Positions 22,346 to 34,481 of a stretch of DNA of 64,000 nucleotides are shown here, one piece after another. The position numbers and the translations under genes were made by a program. Under the pieces are notes generated by a model. It was not told where the DNA came from, made no database searches, and saw nothing but the letters and a program-made list of their open reading frames with translations. Location: NCBI GenBank assembly GCA_949825045.1, contig OX463836.1:16406329-16470328 (forward strand), in the 5' to 3' direction. Source of the stretch: Argyresthia goedartella (taxonomy: Eukaryota > Arthropoda > Insecta > Lepidoptera > Argyresthiidae). Numbering within the stretch: position 1 is the stretch's first letter; every line of letters begins with the position of its first letter.

Positions 22346-22599
22346 TGTTTATTATTTTCAGATTTTTCAAAAAGTACAGATTGCCAGGGTTTCTGGCTTG
22401 TCGAGATGGTACTCATATGTTCATAGTTACCCCTAATGAACATGAGGAGAGATACTATAACAAAAAAAGGTGACATTCTATGAATGATATGATGGTAAGT
22501 CTATTGCGGGGAGCGCAATTGTTGATAGATTAAGGACTAAAATAAATGATATTTAACTAGGTAAATTTGTTTTATTCATGTCTTGGTACTTAAGTTATC

Positions 22600-22660
22600 T
22601 CACTTTAATTATTCTCACATTAGAGACCTTTGCCCAGCAATGGGATATTATATGTTAGTA
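22600..22660 (+). repeat. RTE-like 3' tail fragment
   Basis: CCTTTGCCCAGCAATGGGAT followed by TAATAATAATA resembles the 3' end of the RTE copy at 14085-14127. Only the last few dozen bases are present. Confidence 0.55.
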
Positions 22661-23339
22661 ATAATAATAAAATATTTTTCACACATCTTCTCTTTGTTGG
22701 GTACAAAACTGAAAAAAGAAATAGTGTACAAGTTAGTAGAAATATTTTACATAAAACTATATTAGTATACTATACTTACATGATTGCATGAATTAATAAA
22801 TTATAGCTAATATTTTCTAAAGCATATTTACAGGAAAAGTAAACATGGTTTAGAAAACTCGTGGGGAAAATGTCATTAAAATTATACTAAGGGCACTTTT
22901 AAAATAAAAATTTATATTAAGTAACAATTCAGGGCATATTTCCTACATAACAATATCCTACCCAAACTGATAGTAAAGTATAGAATTGCCTGCTTCGTCA
23001 ATCTATTATTTCACAAATTCATTTGAAGGACTGCTATAGTATTAATACTATAGGGGTCTGAGCATTCTGCAGAGCAGCCTGGGAAGTCTGTGCAGCCTTT
23101 GCCCTAAGATGTTCAACTTTCAATCCCATCAGCCTTGATACGTCCAACATGCTTATGCTGGCTGAAATATTAATAAAACAATTTGCTGTACATTTTCCTT
23201 TAGGATATGAAAATAATTAACATTGTTATTCTTATTTATCTAAACTTCGTACACCTTCTTACAAAAGCATTATATTCTGATAGGGAACAAGTTTAAGATA
23301 AAGAAAACTACATACCTTGGTTCATTTCTTTTTTAGTCC

Positions 23340-23900
23340 TAACTGCTCTAAAGGGGTTGAGGATGTCTGCGCACTCCCCCCACGGGTCAGGTCAACGAAC
23401 CTCTTCCCGAAGAATCGCTTCTGTCCACACCTGTGGACAGGTCATGGTCAGAGTGTCTATAAGACTCCAACCCAGGTCATAGGATGGCCCTTGCGGGCGG
23501 TGGTCTTCATGTGGCGCTGGTATGCAGTGGGTGATCGCCGGCTAGGCAACCAGGTCGCGTGGCAGGCGGCGGCGGTCGGGCTGGCGCGCGTGGTGCGGCG
23601 CCAGTTCGGCGAAGTGCGGGTGTTGTGAAGCATCCGCACGCGCGAATATGCCCTTCGCCGGCCTCTGGACAAACTGGTCCACGGTTTCCCATCTTAGGTC
23701 CCTCTGGATTGTCGCGTTCCTCACGTAGCGGGGGGCGCCGACGATGGTACGCAGAGAGAGGTTCTCTTGGGCTCGGAATCTCCGTTTGTTCGTCTCCGAG
23801 CACAGGGCGTACCATGCTGGGGTCGCGCAGGTGAGGCGGGATCTCGCGTAGGTCTTGTAGATCCCGAGCTTCGCCCTCAGAGGGAGGCTGGAGTACACTT
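23340..23900 (-). pseudogene. Jockey-clade LINE fragment, minus strand
   Basis: Minus strand reads YSSLPLRAKLGIYKTYARSR, LTCATPAWYALCSETNKRR, LRTIVGAPRYVRNATI, VDQFVQRPAKGIFARAD and HHARQPDRRRLPRDL, the C-terminal part of a Jockey-type reverse transcriptase. Several frames are needed toward 23340. It is much more GC-rich than its surroundings, consistent with a younger insertion. Lies inside H-B. Confidence 0.82.
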
Positions 23901-24518
23901 ATTTATAAAGCTACATTTCTATCCACTTGAATCTTTTATCTGTAATTTTTCGTTCACCTCGTAAACACATCAAATTCCACGAATTCCCACCCAAGTGTGG
24001 TCAAAAATAGAGTAGTTAACAACAAAAAGGCGAAATCGACGGTCGATTATACACAATCGATGCTACATCTCTAATGTTTTGATTACGACACTGGTTCGGA
24101 TAAGTTTCAGCTTCGGTCTCCACTAAAACTTTAGCGCGATACCGAATTTCATTGAACCGAACCAAAGTTGAATTACAACTGGAACTGAACCAGAACCATA
24201 CCTTTGACGTTCGTTGACTATACAAAATAGCGCGATCGGCCCCCTGGAGGCTTACCACAAGCACTATTAGAAGTTATTTTCAAGCCTTAAAAAAAACTGC
24301 CCTGCTTAATGATACCATGAGCCATACAATAGCAGTGCTGTTAATTGACAGATGTTCACCGCCTAATCAACGCTGCTAACGTACTACAAGCTCCGTTTTG
24401 CGCGCTCGCAGCGCTGCTGAACTGTCATTCTTAGCAGTTATTTAAAAGTTACTGTCGTGCAACTTTTAAAAACCTGCTAAGCGAATTAGTGATTATTTTA
24501 GTGTTAAAATTAGTCAAA

Positions 24519-26143
24519 ATGAGTGATGCAGAAATTTTATGGTTTTTGGAGGATGATTACGCTTTCCGTAATAGAGAGAAAAAAGCGTGGCGTAAAATTA
24601 TAAGAGAGCAAAGCAATCCATTCGTAGTTTACGATGAATTGGATTTTATTCGGAGGTATCGTCTTTCAAAAGTTTTAGCAGAAAATCTGTGCGAAGATAT
24701 TAGACCTCTAATGCCGGTGCCAACGAAATCCACAGATTTATCCGTAGAGACGAAGGTGAGCTCTATCCATAATAAAAATATATTATATATAATATTTCAA
24801 ATCAAATCAGCCCAACACTGCCCATTGCTGTGTAGCTATATGATCGATCATATATCAACTCATAGAAGATTCTTATTGGCTCGAACTTTAGTCGCATTTA
24901 AAATTCTGTTTTAGGTATTAACAGCTTTATCATTCTTCGGCACCGGCTCCTATCAAAAGCCTGCAGGTGATATTCACGGGCATTCCATGGCGCAGCAGAC
25001 CGTATCAAGTGTTGTGGCCCAAGTGACTGCTGCCATGAATACACCAGAAATGCGCAGAAAATATATAAAATTTCCTAGGACTGTGCCTGAACAACAAGAA
25101 AACATACTAAGGTAAGTTTGCAATAACAATATAGGTTGGTGAGAAAAAGTTTTTTATTAGTCTATACTCTAATCAAAATTTCAGACTTTTGGATTCCCCG
25201 GAGTGTTGGGCTGTTTGGACTGCACTCATGTTGCAATTGTGAGGCCGGTGGAAAATGAAGAACGCTTCTTCTGTCGGAAGCATTATCATTCATTAAATGT
25301 ACAAATAGTGAGTACCAACTACCAACATAATTCGTATTTCTACAACAGAAGAAACTAAATGAAAATTCAGCAATGAACATTTTTGTTTAATTACTTTATA
25401 CAATTATAAAAATTATAAGGTACACAAACACTTTAGAATTATAAAATTAAAATTTAACTACAGGATAAGTAGGAACTTTATGTAGGAACCTGAAACAAAA
25501 ATCTTTGTTTTAGATGTGCAATGCTGATATGGAAATTATAAGTGTGGATGCTAGTCACGGTGGAGCCAATCATGATTCCTTCATTTGGAATCAACATCCG
25601 ATGAAAGCTTATATGGAGAATCTCAGTAGATCTCAGGCAATTTGGCTATTAGGTAATAAACTACATCTATGTTTCTTGTTCCTTAGGTTGATTTTGTGTA
25701 AGTATATTTAGACTTCCTGTTTTTTTACAGGTGACTCAGGATATCCTCAACGAAGGGCAATGATGACTCCAATTTTTGATGCTCCAGATGGAACCCCGGA
25801 GGCCTTCTATACCATGAAACACGTCCACACTCGGAATGTTGTGGAACGGACCATTGGCGTGCTTAAGGCACGTTTTCGTTGCCTTTTAGTACACAGAGTG
25901 CTGCATTACAGCCCTTGGGTAGCTGGCTCAATTGTAAATGCTTGTGTTATGTTGCATAACATTTGCAACAAAGCCAATTTGGCCGTGCCAGATTTAACAG
26001 ATCTTGAGGCCCTTCAAGAAGCTAGGATGCAAGTTAATCCTCACCTTATTGCATCTAGTCAAGGGATGAATGAAGAGCTGCGGCAGGGTGTAGCTATGCG
26101 TCAGACTCTGGTCGCTCGTCTCTGGCAGCTACGGGCAATCTGA
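24519..26143 (+). CDS. Harbinger transposase (HARBI1-like), five exons
   Basis: Exons by splice signals: 24519-24755, 24915-25111, 25185-25307, 25514-25652, 25731-26143. Exon 1: MSDAEILWFLEDDYAFRNRE; exon 2: LTALSFFGTGSYQKPAGDI; exon 3: FGFPGVLGCLDCTHVAIV (first Asp); exon 4: ISVDASHGGANHDSFIWNQH (second Asp); exon 5: GDSGYPQRRAMMTPIFDA and VERTIGVLKARFRCLLVHR (Glu). About 370 aa, usual for the family. The exon 2/3 junction is one base out of phase by my reading, so either I misplaced a splice site or there is one indel; all other junctions agree. Confidence 0.87.
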
Positions 26144-26231
26144 AAGTATTATTTGTTTTATGTACATATCATGTATAGTGGGTAATTTGTTTAAAAATAT
26201 TATGTTAACTCCAAATGTTTGTAAATTTTCC

Positions 26232-26903
26232 TTACCTTGCTTCAATTCTGATCAATATTGTTATTCCAGGCATCCCTAGACCAAAATCTTGGCCAGTGAT
26301 TAAAAGAAATTTATTTTCAATTTCATTGAGCGGTGGTACCTCAGAGGGACCACCGCCAGTTTGGTTTTGGGATGCCCGTACATCAGCAGCTCTCCTTTTT
26401 AATTTGGCTTTGTAGTCCACCCAGTACTAAAACAACAAAAAACAGAAATTTATTTACCCGTTAACTCACAGAAATTCTTTCATACTTGCGGCTGCCACAA
26501 TATGGTAGCAGGTGAGCCAGGTCATGTGAACATTCCTTACTAAACACTGTAGGTACATACCTTTGACCATCCCTTCCAGTCTTTAACTGCACCCACTCCC
26601 TGTGCATTTAAATTAGTGGCTGCACCAGACCACTTCCTCCGAGCATATTCCCGTGCCTGGGCAGCCTTGTTATGGAATAAGGCCACATCGCGATTGGAGT
26701 TAAGAAACTCCCACAGGACATTCAGCTGTGTCACAGTTACCCGGCGTCGCGATGCGGCGTCAGAATTATCGACTGTTGAACTGAAACAAACAATGAGTAG
26801 GTACATACATACGTCTTATTTTTACATAGATGCAATCATCACATTATGTCGCTGCATGAAATTAATAACAAATTTATAGTCATGAGTAAACTTACGCTGC
26901 CAT
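26232..26903 (-). CDS. Harbinger Myb/SANT-like DNA-binding protein, minus strand
   Basis: Partner protein of Harbinger transposases, thought to bring the nuclease to the ends. Minus-strand exons: 26903-26896 (ATG GCA GC then GTAAG), 26780-26561 and 26426-26232. Exon 2 reads SRRRVTVTQLNVLWEFLNSN, AAQAREYARRKWSGAA and KDWKGWSK; exon 3 YWVDYKAKLKRRAADVRASQ and IENKFLLITGQDFGLGMPGI. Phases agree at the exon 2/3 junction. Ends at the stop near 26232, though the last residues may be read-through of a further intron. Convergent with the transposase. Confidence 0.8.
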
Positions 26904-26974
26904 CGCCGTGATAAAATGATCTTAACTCTATTGCTGAAAGTAGTCTGGAGAATTGTAACACAAAATGTGTCGGT

Positions 26975-27031
26975 TGGAGTGTAGATAAGGGGGCGGAAGC
27001 TTTTTTTCCGCCCCCTTATCGACACTCTGAC
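26975..27031. repeat. GC-rich hairpin
   Basis: GAGTGTAGATAAGGGGGCGG (about 26975) pairs with CCGCCCCCTTATCGACACTC (ending about 27031) around a T-rich loop. One arm recurs near 19352. Confidence 0.85.
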
Positions 27032-27543
27032 CCTTCATTTCTTCAAAATCGAGGTTCAACAAGGAACTTTTCAAAATACTTAAACTTCTTGGAAACTAAC
27101 ACAAACACTTGCTTGATATTATTTGACGTTTTGACGTAAACAAAAAGTTTCGAGACACGTTCAAAAACTTTCTAATTATTCATATTAGTCATGACTAGAA
27201 ATTAAGACAAATATATTTTTTCCGCAAAGTTAATTTAATTTTTACAGAAATGACTTTATTATCAGTTTTTGCTCTGCACTGCTATAAAATTTTAAAAGTT
27301 CATAAAAGAATATGTTTTATTTTTTAATAAAAACGGTATTTACCGGTGAATTATCTTATTTGATTTTCGAACGCACACAACATTTGAGGTAAACAGGCCA
27401 GAGACAACTTTTTTTTTAGCAGGTTAATCGCAGGCCTGCTTACTTCGGCTCATGGTACACTAAGGCAGCAGTTTATTTTAAACATTGAAAATAAACTGCC
27501 CTACTTTAGTCCTGCTAACTAAGAGATTGTGGTAAGCCTCCTG

Positions 27544-28729
27544 AGCTGCTTATTTGATAAGGTGAATAGTTTATTGTCTCTGGCTAGTTAACTTACATCC
27601 ATGTAAGAACGAGAAGGGAATATACAGGATTCCGTAAGAAAGAACTACTCATCGCATTGTCTGGAGGACCGTTCCTAACTAACGTTTATTGTTTATACGG
27701 TATTTACCGGTTTTTTTATTATAAGGATATCTTATATTATAATTTGTTTTATTATTTACGAATGGTACTTTGAAAAAATGAAAGCTTAAAAGTAATACGC
27801 TCATATTACTATTTAATGCAATTTGTGATAAAACTTAGTAACTTATGCTTTGTTTTTTATTGATCGTTCAAATTATATTGAGCATTTTGAACGCAACTCA
27901 TAACTGTCAAGTGGTTCATGTGTTTGTTTACAATATTTAACGATTTATTTTAGGAGGTACTTTTGTGTGTTGATTTAATTACATATTATTAAGTAATATA
28001 CATTCTTTCTCGTTCGCTACGCTACAAACAACAAGGCATACTCATTTAACAAACATAGCATTGGCCTCGGTGGATGGCGGGTCGAAACTGTAAAATAATA
28101 TTTTACATAGGTATAATTTCTAATTAAAATCTGACTCCGTGTAATTTTAAAATATGTCGTATGCTTAACATATAATTATTGATACTCCTTTTTATGTAAG
28201 CTTTTCATACATTACATAGGTGTATTCAATTTATATTTGCTTGCAGTAATTTGGTTGCATTGCCTATACGACGTCGCCCCCATCTTAATCATACGACCAA
28301 TTGGGGCTCTATGTGTTTTTTTAAATTCACACAGAGACATTGTATTGGGCTATAATAAGTCCACTCAGCCATCTGTACCCTAAGAATGTGGCAGAGAGTT
28401 GCCCAGCAATGTAACTCGATGGGTGAAGGTACATTCAAAGATAGGAAAGGATGGTCATCGGTTATTTATCTAACTAATAATATAGACTCGAATGTTTGTG
28501 GTTGAGAGGATGGATGTTTGTTACTCTTTTGCGTGTACTGCCTGATAGAATCAATTGAAATAGGCTATCTTCTCTGATGGGCGTATATCCGAAGCACTGG
28601 CACAGTTTATGGAGTCTCCTTTGTCTGTGCGAGATTCAGTATGTACTCATTAGTTTTGTTGATCATATTTGATTTATTTTATCTAGTGTTTCACTTGTAA
28701 TAAAAGTGCATTATTTTTAACTACTTACT
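27544..28729. other. Interior of H-A without recognisable genes
   Basis: AT-rich. A GGATGTTTGT-type repeat start is visible near 28490-28525. No coding region supported. Confidence 0.5.
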
Positions 28730-28854
28730 TTATTTGAGTTTGGAGTTTAAAATCAAAATAATTACATACACAAGTATACTCAATAGTTAAGTTATTTGAG
28801 TTTGGAGTTTAAAATCAAAATAATTACATACACAAGTATACTCAATAGTTAAGT
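28730..28854 (+). repeat. Exact 62-bp tandem duplication
   Basis: TTATTTGAGTTTGGAGTTTA starts at 28730 and again at 28792; the two 62-bp units appear identical. Confidence 0.9.
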
Positions 28855-29189
28855 CAAAGTTAGATTTTTTATTCAAAATTACATGTATGATGATGTCTTT
28901 AAAAGTGACAAAAAAAATCAGTGCTACAGTATAATATTATAGTATCTGTGGTGCTTCTAAATTATGACTGTTTAAATATGTATGTATAGATATTTACATA
29001 CATGCATATTTATCTTATTACATTAAATCTTTATAAAACAAAAACATTGTAACTTACAAAACAACAAAAACTAAACCACACAAAAAAACACAATTTTAAC
29101 ATAAAACTTAAATGAAGACTGTTTGATGCTTGCAATAACTGTGTAATTACATTTCTAGTTTTGACATGGCAATTAGTCTAGTAGGCTTC

Positions 29190-31160
29190 AGTTGAGCCTT
29201 CTGTTGCATCCAATAAAGCAGTCATCATAGTTTTCCTCAAAGGATAACCAGAGTCACCTACAAGTAAAAATATTATATTAGACACAATTGTAATTAAAAC
29301 TATTATACTTTATTAATCATCATAGCAGCCTATAACAGCTCACTGCTGGCTTTCTGGCTGAGTGCGCCACAGACCTCCTCTTTAAAACTTACTTTATTAA
29401 ATTGATAAAATATTTATGTGAATAGTGAATGTTTTATTATTAATTTTGTTGCTATGTTAATTTAGCTAAACATCATCATCAATCGGCACACGTTCTTTAC
29501 CATTCCCTCTACTCCGGTCCTGAGCCTCCCGCATCCACTGCCTTACAGTTATACATACTCTAGTTCTTAGTGTTACTTGACAACACAAATAAGAATGCTA
29601 CTTGTCTGCATCTCGTAACCTACTGCTAGTACTAGTGCGGGAGGTAGGGGCATTCTTATTAGGTTTGTATGATTGTAAGAAATGGCATTTTTTAACTTTA
29701 TAAACTATTATTATAATAATTCAGAAATAAGCAGCATACTTATTTGTAAATTTCTGTTTGTTTACTTAATAAAATAATTCTGATTAATATGGATTCCAGT
29801 TTTATTTTGATAGTCGGTGTACTGTAGGCAGGTATCCCATCAAAATAATCCATTCTTAGAAATACATTTAGAACAGCTTACCTAAAAGCCTTTATTACTG
29901 AGTCCTTTGAAATAGTCTTGAAGTGGATGGACTGATCATCTAAATGAGTCATGTGGGATCCACCATAACTGGCATCAACATACAACTAAATAAACATTAA
30001 CATTTATGTACAGGCACTTACATTTCTTGGCCCCACACTGTTGTGTTGTGGGAACCAGCAACAGCGACATTACACACACATAAACATCCAAGACCTTTTT
30101 CCAATTTTTTATTCATTTATCCCCAGCCGGGGATCGAACCCGGGACCTCTCGCATGGTAGGCAGAGTCATAATAATCGCAGCGGCACAGAGGTCATAATA
30201 ATTATCATTGATTAATCTTACCAATTGAACATTTAGAGAATTATAGCCCTTCCGACAGATATACCTCTCCTCTCCTTTTGGGCTTACAATAGCTACCTGT
30301 GTCCCATCAATGCAGCCAATAACATCACTCCAAATTTTTCATTACACCTGAAATTAAAAAAGTGTTAATTATAAATAACCTTTTCAAATTAGCTACTGTT
30401 TATAACCAGTGCCTGACAGCTACATAATTAAAGCTATGGTATCAATTAAAAATTCACCTTATTCTATTCATAGGTACAACATTCTTCTACAGTTTTTATG
30501 CATTCTTTATAGGTATTTCCCATTTCTAATGAGTTCATTGCTACAGTGACCTATGCCCAGTACTGCTGATATGGTTTGTTACGCAATAAAGCCACGGATC
30601 TTACCTGCAGCCTTATGGCGTAAGTCGTCTGAGCTATGAACGTCATATAGACTTTTACGTTTGACACCTTGCACCAGCTTCATATGTCTAATTGGTATCA
30701 CGCAAGTAGCATCATAATGGAGGCCAAACCCAAGCTCATTGAATGAAGCGTAGAAGCCTTCGGTGATACCCCGCAATCGATGAAATTGTATGAGCATGAG
30801 ATGAACCATAGACACACGCTATGAACTTCAGAGAGTTACGCCATAAGGCTGCTGTTGGTGTTTGATATGTTCCATAGTCATAAAATGATAAAGACCCTGC
30901 AACAGAAAAGAGTAGGTATTTAGATGTACACTGTCTAGATCTCTTGACTAGAAATTACCTAATTGTCTCTTGACAATAAAACTAATGTATTTCCATACTC
31001 TTACTTTTGTTTCTATGGTGGGATCCGACGATTTACTTGGCTGTGGTTTACCACTCGTCGCCAGTTCCTTGCACAAACTTTGAGCCAAGTCGGGAGTAAG
31101 CCGATAGTTCGACGAATTTGTCGTCAGTTAAATGAAAGGGATCATACATTTCCCTTGTAA
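29190..31160 (-). pseudogene. Harbinger transposase relic of H-A, minus strand
   Basis: Minus-strand exon fragments in correct order: NYRLTPDLAQSLCKELATSG-like (31000-31160), YGTYQTPTAALWRNSLKFIA (30790-30890), VIGCIDGTQVAIVSPKGEER and YICRKGYNSLNVQL (30237-30350), VDASYGGSTHDSF (29890-29995), GDSGYPLRKTMMTALLDATE (29190-29262). These are the same blocks as in H-C but from a diverged family. Stops and a segment duplicated at 30590-30850 show decay. A SINE (30000-30175) sits in one intron. Confidence 0.8.
30000..30175 (-). repeat. tRNA-derived SINE, minus strand
   Basis: In complement: CATGCGAGAGGTCCCGGGTT and GATCCCCGGCTGGGGATAAA, then a TTGTGGGAACCAGCAAC-type body. Same family as the copy at 22150. 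Confidence 0.82.
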
Positions 31161-31495
31161 GGCGGTGGCGATTTCTTTTTAAATTGTCATTCAAGTTATT
31201 GTCCGTTTCAAAAAATTCAATTCAATTCAATTTTTTGGTTTGATGGCTTCTACTGTGGATCCCTACAGTAATTCCGCCAATATCACGTATTGAAGATGAC
31301 ACGAAGGGGATCACGTTGTACAGTTATCGGTGAAACTTCCTTTGAGTTGAGATCTCTCTATAACAAAAGGACCGGACAAACAACAATTAGGACAGCACAA
31401 ATTAACATATAATTTAAATGTTAAGTGATTACATATTAAGGGTGTTAGACATAAAAAGAAGACATACATAAATAAAATAATAATTCTACATCTAA

Positions 31496-31930
31496 CTACA
31501 GTTTAATCTTGTTAGAGGTTATAAATTTAGAAAGGATGTGAATAAAGGAAGGGTCCGAAAGAGTCAATAAGAATTTAAGATTGACGGGACGGGGGATCTT
31601 ACCGGGAAGGATGTCATACAATGAGGTTTGAAGTTTAGTGCATTCAAAAAACAAATGATCGGGAGTACCGTCAGCCAGGCCGCATTCACAAAGAGAGCTC
31701 TTACCGGGGAGGATGTCATACAATGAGGTTTGAAGTTTAGTGCATTCAAAAAACAAATGATCGGGAGTACCGTCAGCCAGGCCGCATTCAGAAAGAGAGC
31801 TATCACTTATCCTAATTTTAGCGAGATGTACTGGCGTGCAGGAGTGTCCCAGTCGAAGCCGACAGATAGTTGATGTAACAGTCTTACGCATTTCCCTGTA
31901 CTTGAAAAACCAAGGTTTTTTAGGTATTGA
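31496..31930 (-). pseudogene. LINE C-terminal zinc-knuckle fragment with internal duplication
   Basis: Minus strand: STICRLRLGHSCTPVHLAK then SECGLADGTPDHLFFECTKL and DILPGK, the C-terminal end of a Jockey/R1-type LINE protein. A 102-bp in-frame segment (SLCECGLADGTPDHLFFECT onward) is present twice, units near 31601 and 31703. Ends IHILSKFITSNKIKL at 31496. Confidence 0.7.
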
Positions 31931-32400
31931 CGGTTGAATTTGGCCATAATGCCTACCCTTTAAAGTTCTAGATGTTCAAACAATACCTGTTTACTCGCTT
32001 GCCATTATTATAAAAAAAATAACTAAAAAGCACTTGAACAATCGCAAAGCGTCTACTAAACTATCAACAACAATTCACATAAAGTTAATCTCAGAGCAAC
32101 TTTTTAAACATTGCTTACTTACTTGACAGTTGAGCGTTTCAGAAATCGCCGAGCGCTTGTCAAATGGCACGTCATGGTACGATTTTAGGAGGAAGAAAAA
32201 GGTGAACTGCATGAAAACGCTGAACGTAATAAGGGCTTAAACTGCCTTGCTTTTTAGAGATCATGGTACGAATTAGCAATGCAGTTTAGTTTAAGGCCTT
32301 AAACTGAATAGATTTAAGAGGTCATAGTAGGCCTCCAGTGCCCTCTGAAAGGCTTTTTTCTAAGGCTGGGGCGACGGTAAGCTTACTGGATACTGGATAC

Positions 32401-32600
32401 TGCTTAAAGGGGATTTACACGATCAGTTCTACCGCATCCGTTCGCAAGCCAACGCATGGTGTAAACAGTCAACGCGACGCCCTCAGAACGTATCGGCGAC
32501 CGGATCGGTCGCCGCGCTAGGTGGCGGTGGCCGATTCGACGTCGCGTCGGTCGCCGATCCGTTCTGAGGGCGGCCGGATGCTTACTCGTTTACTTACTCA
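32401..32600. repeat. GC-rich fold-back sequence
   Basis: CGCCCTCAGAACG...CGGCGACCGG (about 32476) pairs with CGGTCGCCGATCCGTTCTGA (ending about 32572). Strong contrast with the AT-rich flanks. Confidence 0.75.
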
Positions 32601-34365
32601 TAGGGTAAATGCGCCTAATATCATAGTTTTTTGTTTCATCGTCCATTTTTATTAGTATAGAGTATCAAATAATTATGTAATTAGAATGTGGTTCAATGTA
32701 CTGTCTGCCTTTCTCTTTTTAACCAGCTTAATGAGAGTACAGTAAATAATAATAAACCCTCCATAAATGCCATACAAAAATGGCCCGCGATGTTGAACCT
32801 TATTGTTTTGTAACAAAGTTCAACACCTATGAAAAAATTGTCCGGCTCCCGGTCGCCGCCGGTCGCTTGCACTGTCACAACGTTCCACAAGTGAAATGAG
32901 TTAACAACTTTTATTTTTATGGAATCTCTAGACCCCTCGCTAGGATTCCCTGTGTCGTGCTGACTAGTCTCTTTCGCTTATGTAGGTACTCTTAAGTTAC
33001 ACCTATGTATAAATTTAAATTAAGTTATAATAGTTTATAGGAATGATACATAATGAAGGGCATCAAAATTCGAGCGTGGGTTTGAATTACAACATCATAC
33101 GAGTGTTTAAATGCTTAGTTATGTACAATTACATATACTACTTTATCTATACATATCATAATAAAAACTTTTCGCTGAGAGTGCGAATTCGCCTTAGTGT
33201 TGTGAGTTAGGGCTACGTCAATGTTTGGGGTGTCAAAAGATGCGTATCGGCAAGGGTCACAAGATATTAAAAATACATACAAAACTTTTTGGTAGAGGGC
33301 ACCACTGTTTGTTTGTAGCATAATTGTGTCCTGTGGTTTGTAACAAGCGACACGTCACATTGTCAACAAAGTCTGTGACAAAAACCAGTTTCTTGATGTC
33401 GTGGATTCGAGAAATTGTAGTACCTGAACCCATTTAATTAGATTTCTACGAGGATATATTAGATAGGTTGAAGGACGAGCTCAGAAAACGTTGGATCTGC
33501 CATTGCCATTTGACAGGTTTGATCCTCATTATCCAGTATAACCAATGGAAAGGCCCGTATTAATATAGGTACTGCGCTCATCTCTGAGTAAATGACAATT
33601 TTGACATGACGTCATTGTGACATGACAAGATAGCTGACACAACTCTCAGAGCTGAGGACTGTTTATTTTTAGTGGCTCTGTGAGCTGCAGACATCGCGAG
33701 CGATACATGAAATTTGCGTTTTTCTAAATTATTTTCCACCGCCTCACACCCCCGACCCCTTGGAGTTTATAGGATAAACTGAAATTACTATAAAATACAA
33801 ATATTCCGACTGCATTTTATTTCAATACCACATACACAAATTTATGAATGCCTGAGTATGAAAGAAGCCGCACCAGTAAATGTGCGCTTTTACCCTACGT
33901 GGCGGCGGTACTTCAAAGGATTGTTTGTCGGAAACACACTCCAATCAGTCAGGGTGCAAGTGTTGCCAACTCAGTGGATTTTCCAGTAGATATGGTGGTT
34001 TACACTTCCATTTTAGCGGTCAAAAAATGGTTTTAGTGGCTAGTGGATTTTCTATTGGATTTGGTTGATTCAGTTAGTTGTCGCTAGGCGACGTTGGCGT
34101 GAGTTACTGCGCATAATTACAGGTATTGAAAAGTTTTTACTGCGCATTCAAGGCCACCGCTCATAACTCATTGCGCGACGTATACCACATTCAACCAACT
34201 AGAATATTTTTCATAATTATTCTAGTTGGAAAGATCGCACTCATAAAAAGGTGCATAATTTTTTGTTGTGTTGGCAACACAACAAAACCATTCCCCGAAA
34301 CAAGTTTTTCAATTATTCTATGATTTCGATTAGACTTTATTTGTATGACTACTAGGTCGAGTTTG
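32601..34365. other. No genes; scattered repeat fragments
   Basis: 33810-33900 holds a fragment of the GGGTTCCG repeat (AATACCACATACACAAATTTATG). A CGGTCGCCGCCGGTCGC patch near 32850 echoes the preceding fold-back. No coding region supported. Confidence 0.5.
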
Positions 34366-34421
34366 ATTGGGTTCGTTTGATCTTCGCCGCGTTCTGTTTG
34401 CGAACGCGGCGACGATCAAAC
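34366..34421. repeat. Short GC hairpin
   Basis: GTTTGATCTTCGCCGCGTTC pairs with GAACGCGGCGACGATCAAAC across a short TGTTTGC loop. Confidence 0.85.
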
Positions 34422-34481
34422 TTACCTTACGCCATCTTCTGTCTGCATAGTGCCTATGATATGCGTGTATGTGACCGCTTT

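Larger units (their letters stand above)
20733..24243 (+). mobile_element. Second Harbinger-like element (H-B), degenerate
   Basis: The ends are imperfect inverted repeats: GGGGGCGATCGCGGTA near 20735 and the complement of TAGCGCGATCGGCCCC at 24243, both followed by alternating GAACCGAACC-type subterminal sequence. Inside, FLACRDGTHMFIVTPNEHEE (22388-22450) is a Harbinger catalytic block on the plus strand, followed by a broken RYYNKKR. Exact ends and target duplication could not be fixed. Confidence 0.6.
24247..27540 (+). mobile_element. PIF/Harbinger element (H-C), nearly intact, CTG duplication
   Basis: The TIRs start GAGGCTTACCACAA at both ends (24247; complement ending 27540). CTG is duplicated at 24244-24246 and 27541-27543. 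Length 3294 bp. It carries both genes expected of an autonomous Harbinger: a DDE nuclease on the plus strand and a Myb/SANT-like protein on the minus strand, facing each other. It sits at the right edge of H-B. Confidence 0.92.
20624..32335 (-). mobile_element. Outer PIF/Harbinger element (H-A), 3-bp CAG duplication
   Basis: The TIRs are GAGGCCTACCATGACCT on the left (20624) and GAGGCCTACTATGACCT in complement on the right (ending 32335). CAG is duplicated (20621-20623 and 32336-32338); 3-bp duplications are the rule for PIF/Harbinger. Its own transposase relic is on the minus strand. It is swollen to 11.7 kb by two further Harbinger elements, SINEs and LINE fragments. Confidence 0.85.
20257..32400 (+). 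pseudogene. hAT transposase C-terminal region, split by Harbinger insertion
   Basis: The exon begins after TTTTCAG (20256): NNILAISTILDPRFKNIH, a stop, then frameshifted tracts through WCEIKAVFPKLYSLASQYLL and TPATS at 20620. The gene resumes at 32336: CAG|TG rejoins as TSVPSERLFSKAGATVS, the hAT dimerisation motif, and then loses similarity near 32380. Removing 20624-32335 plus one CAG restores the TPATSVPSERLFSKAG reading exactly. Only the C-terminal end is present; non-functional. Confidence 0.85.
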
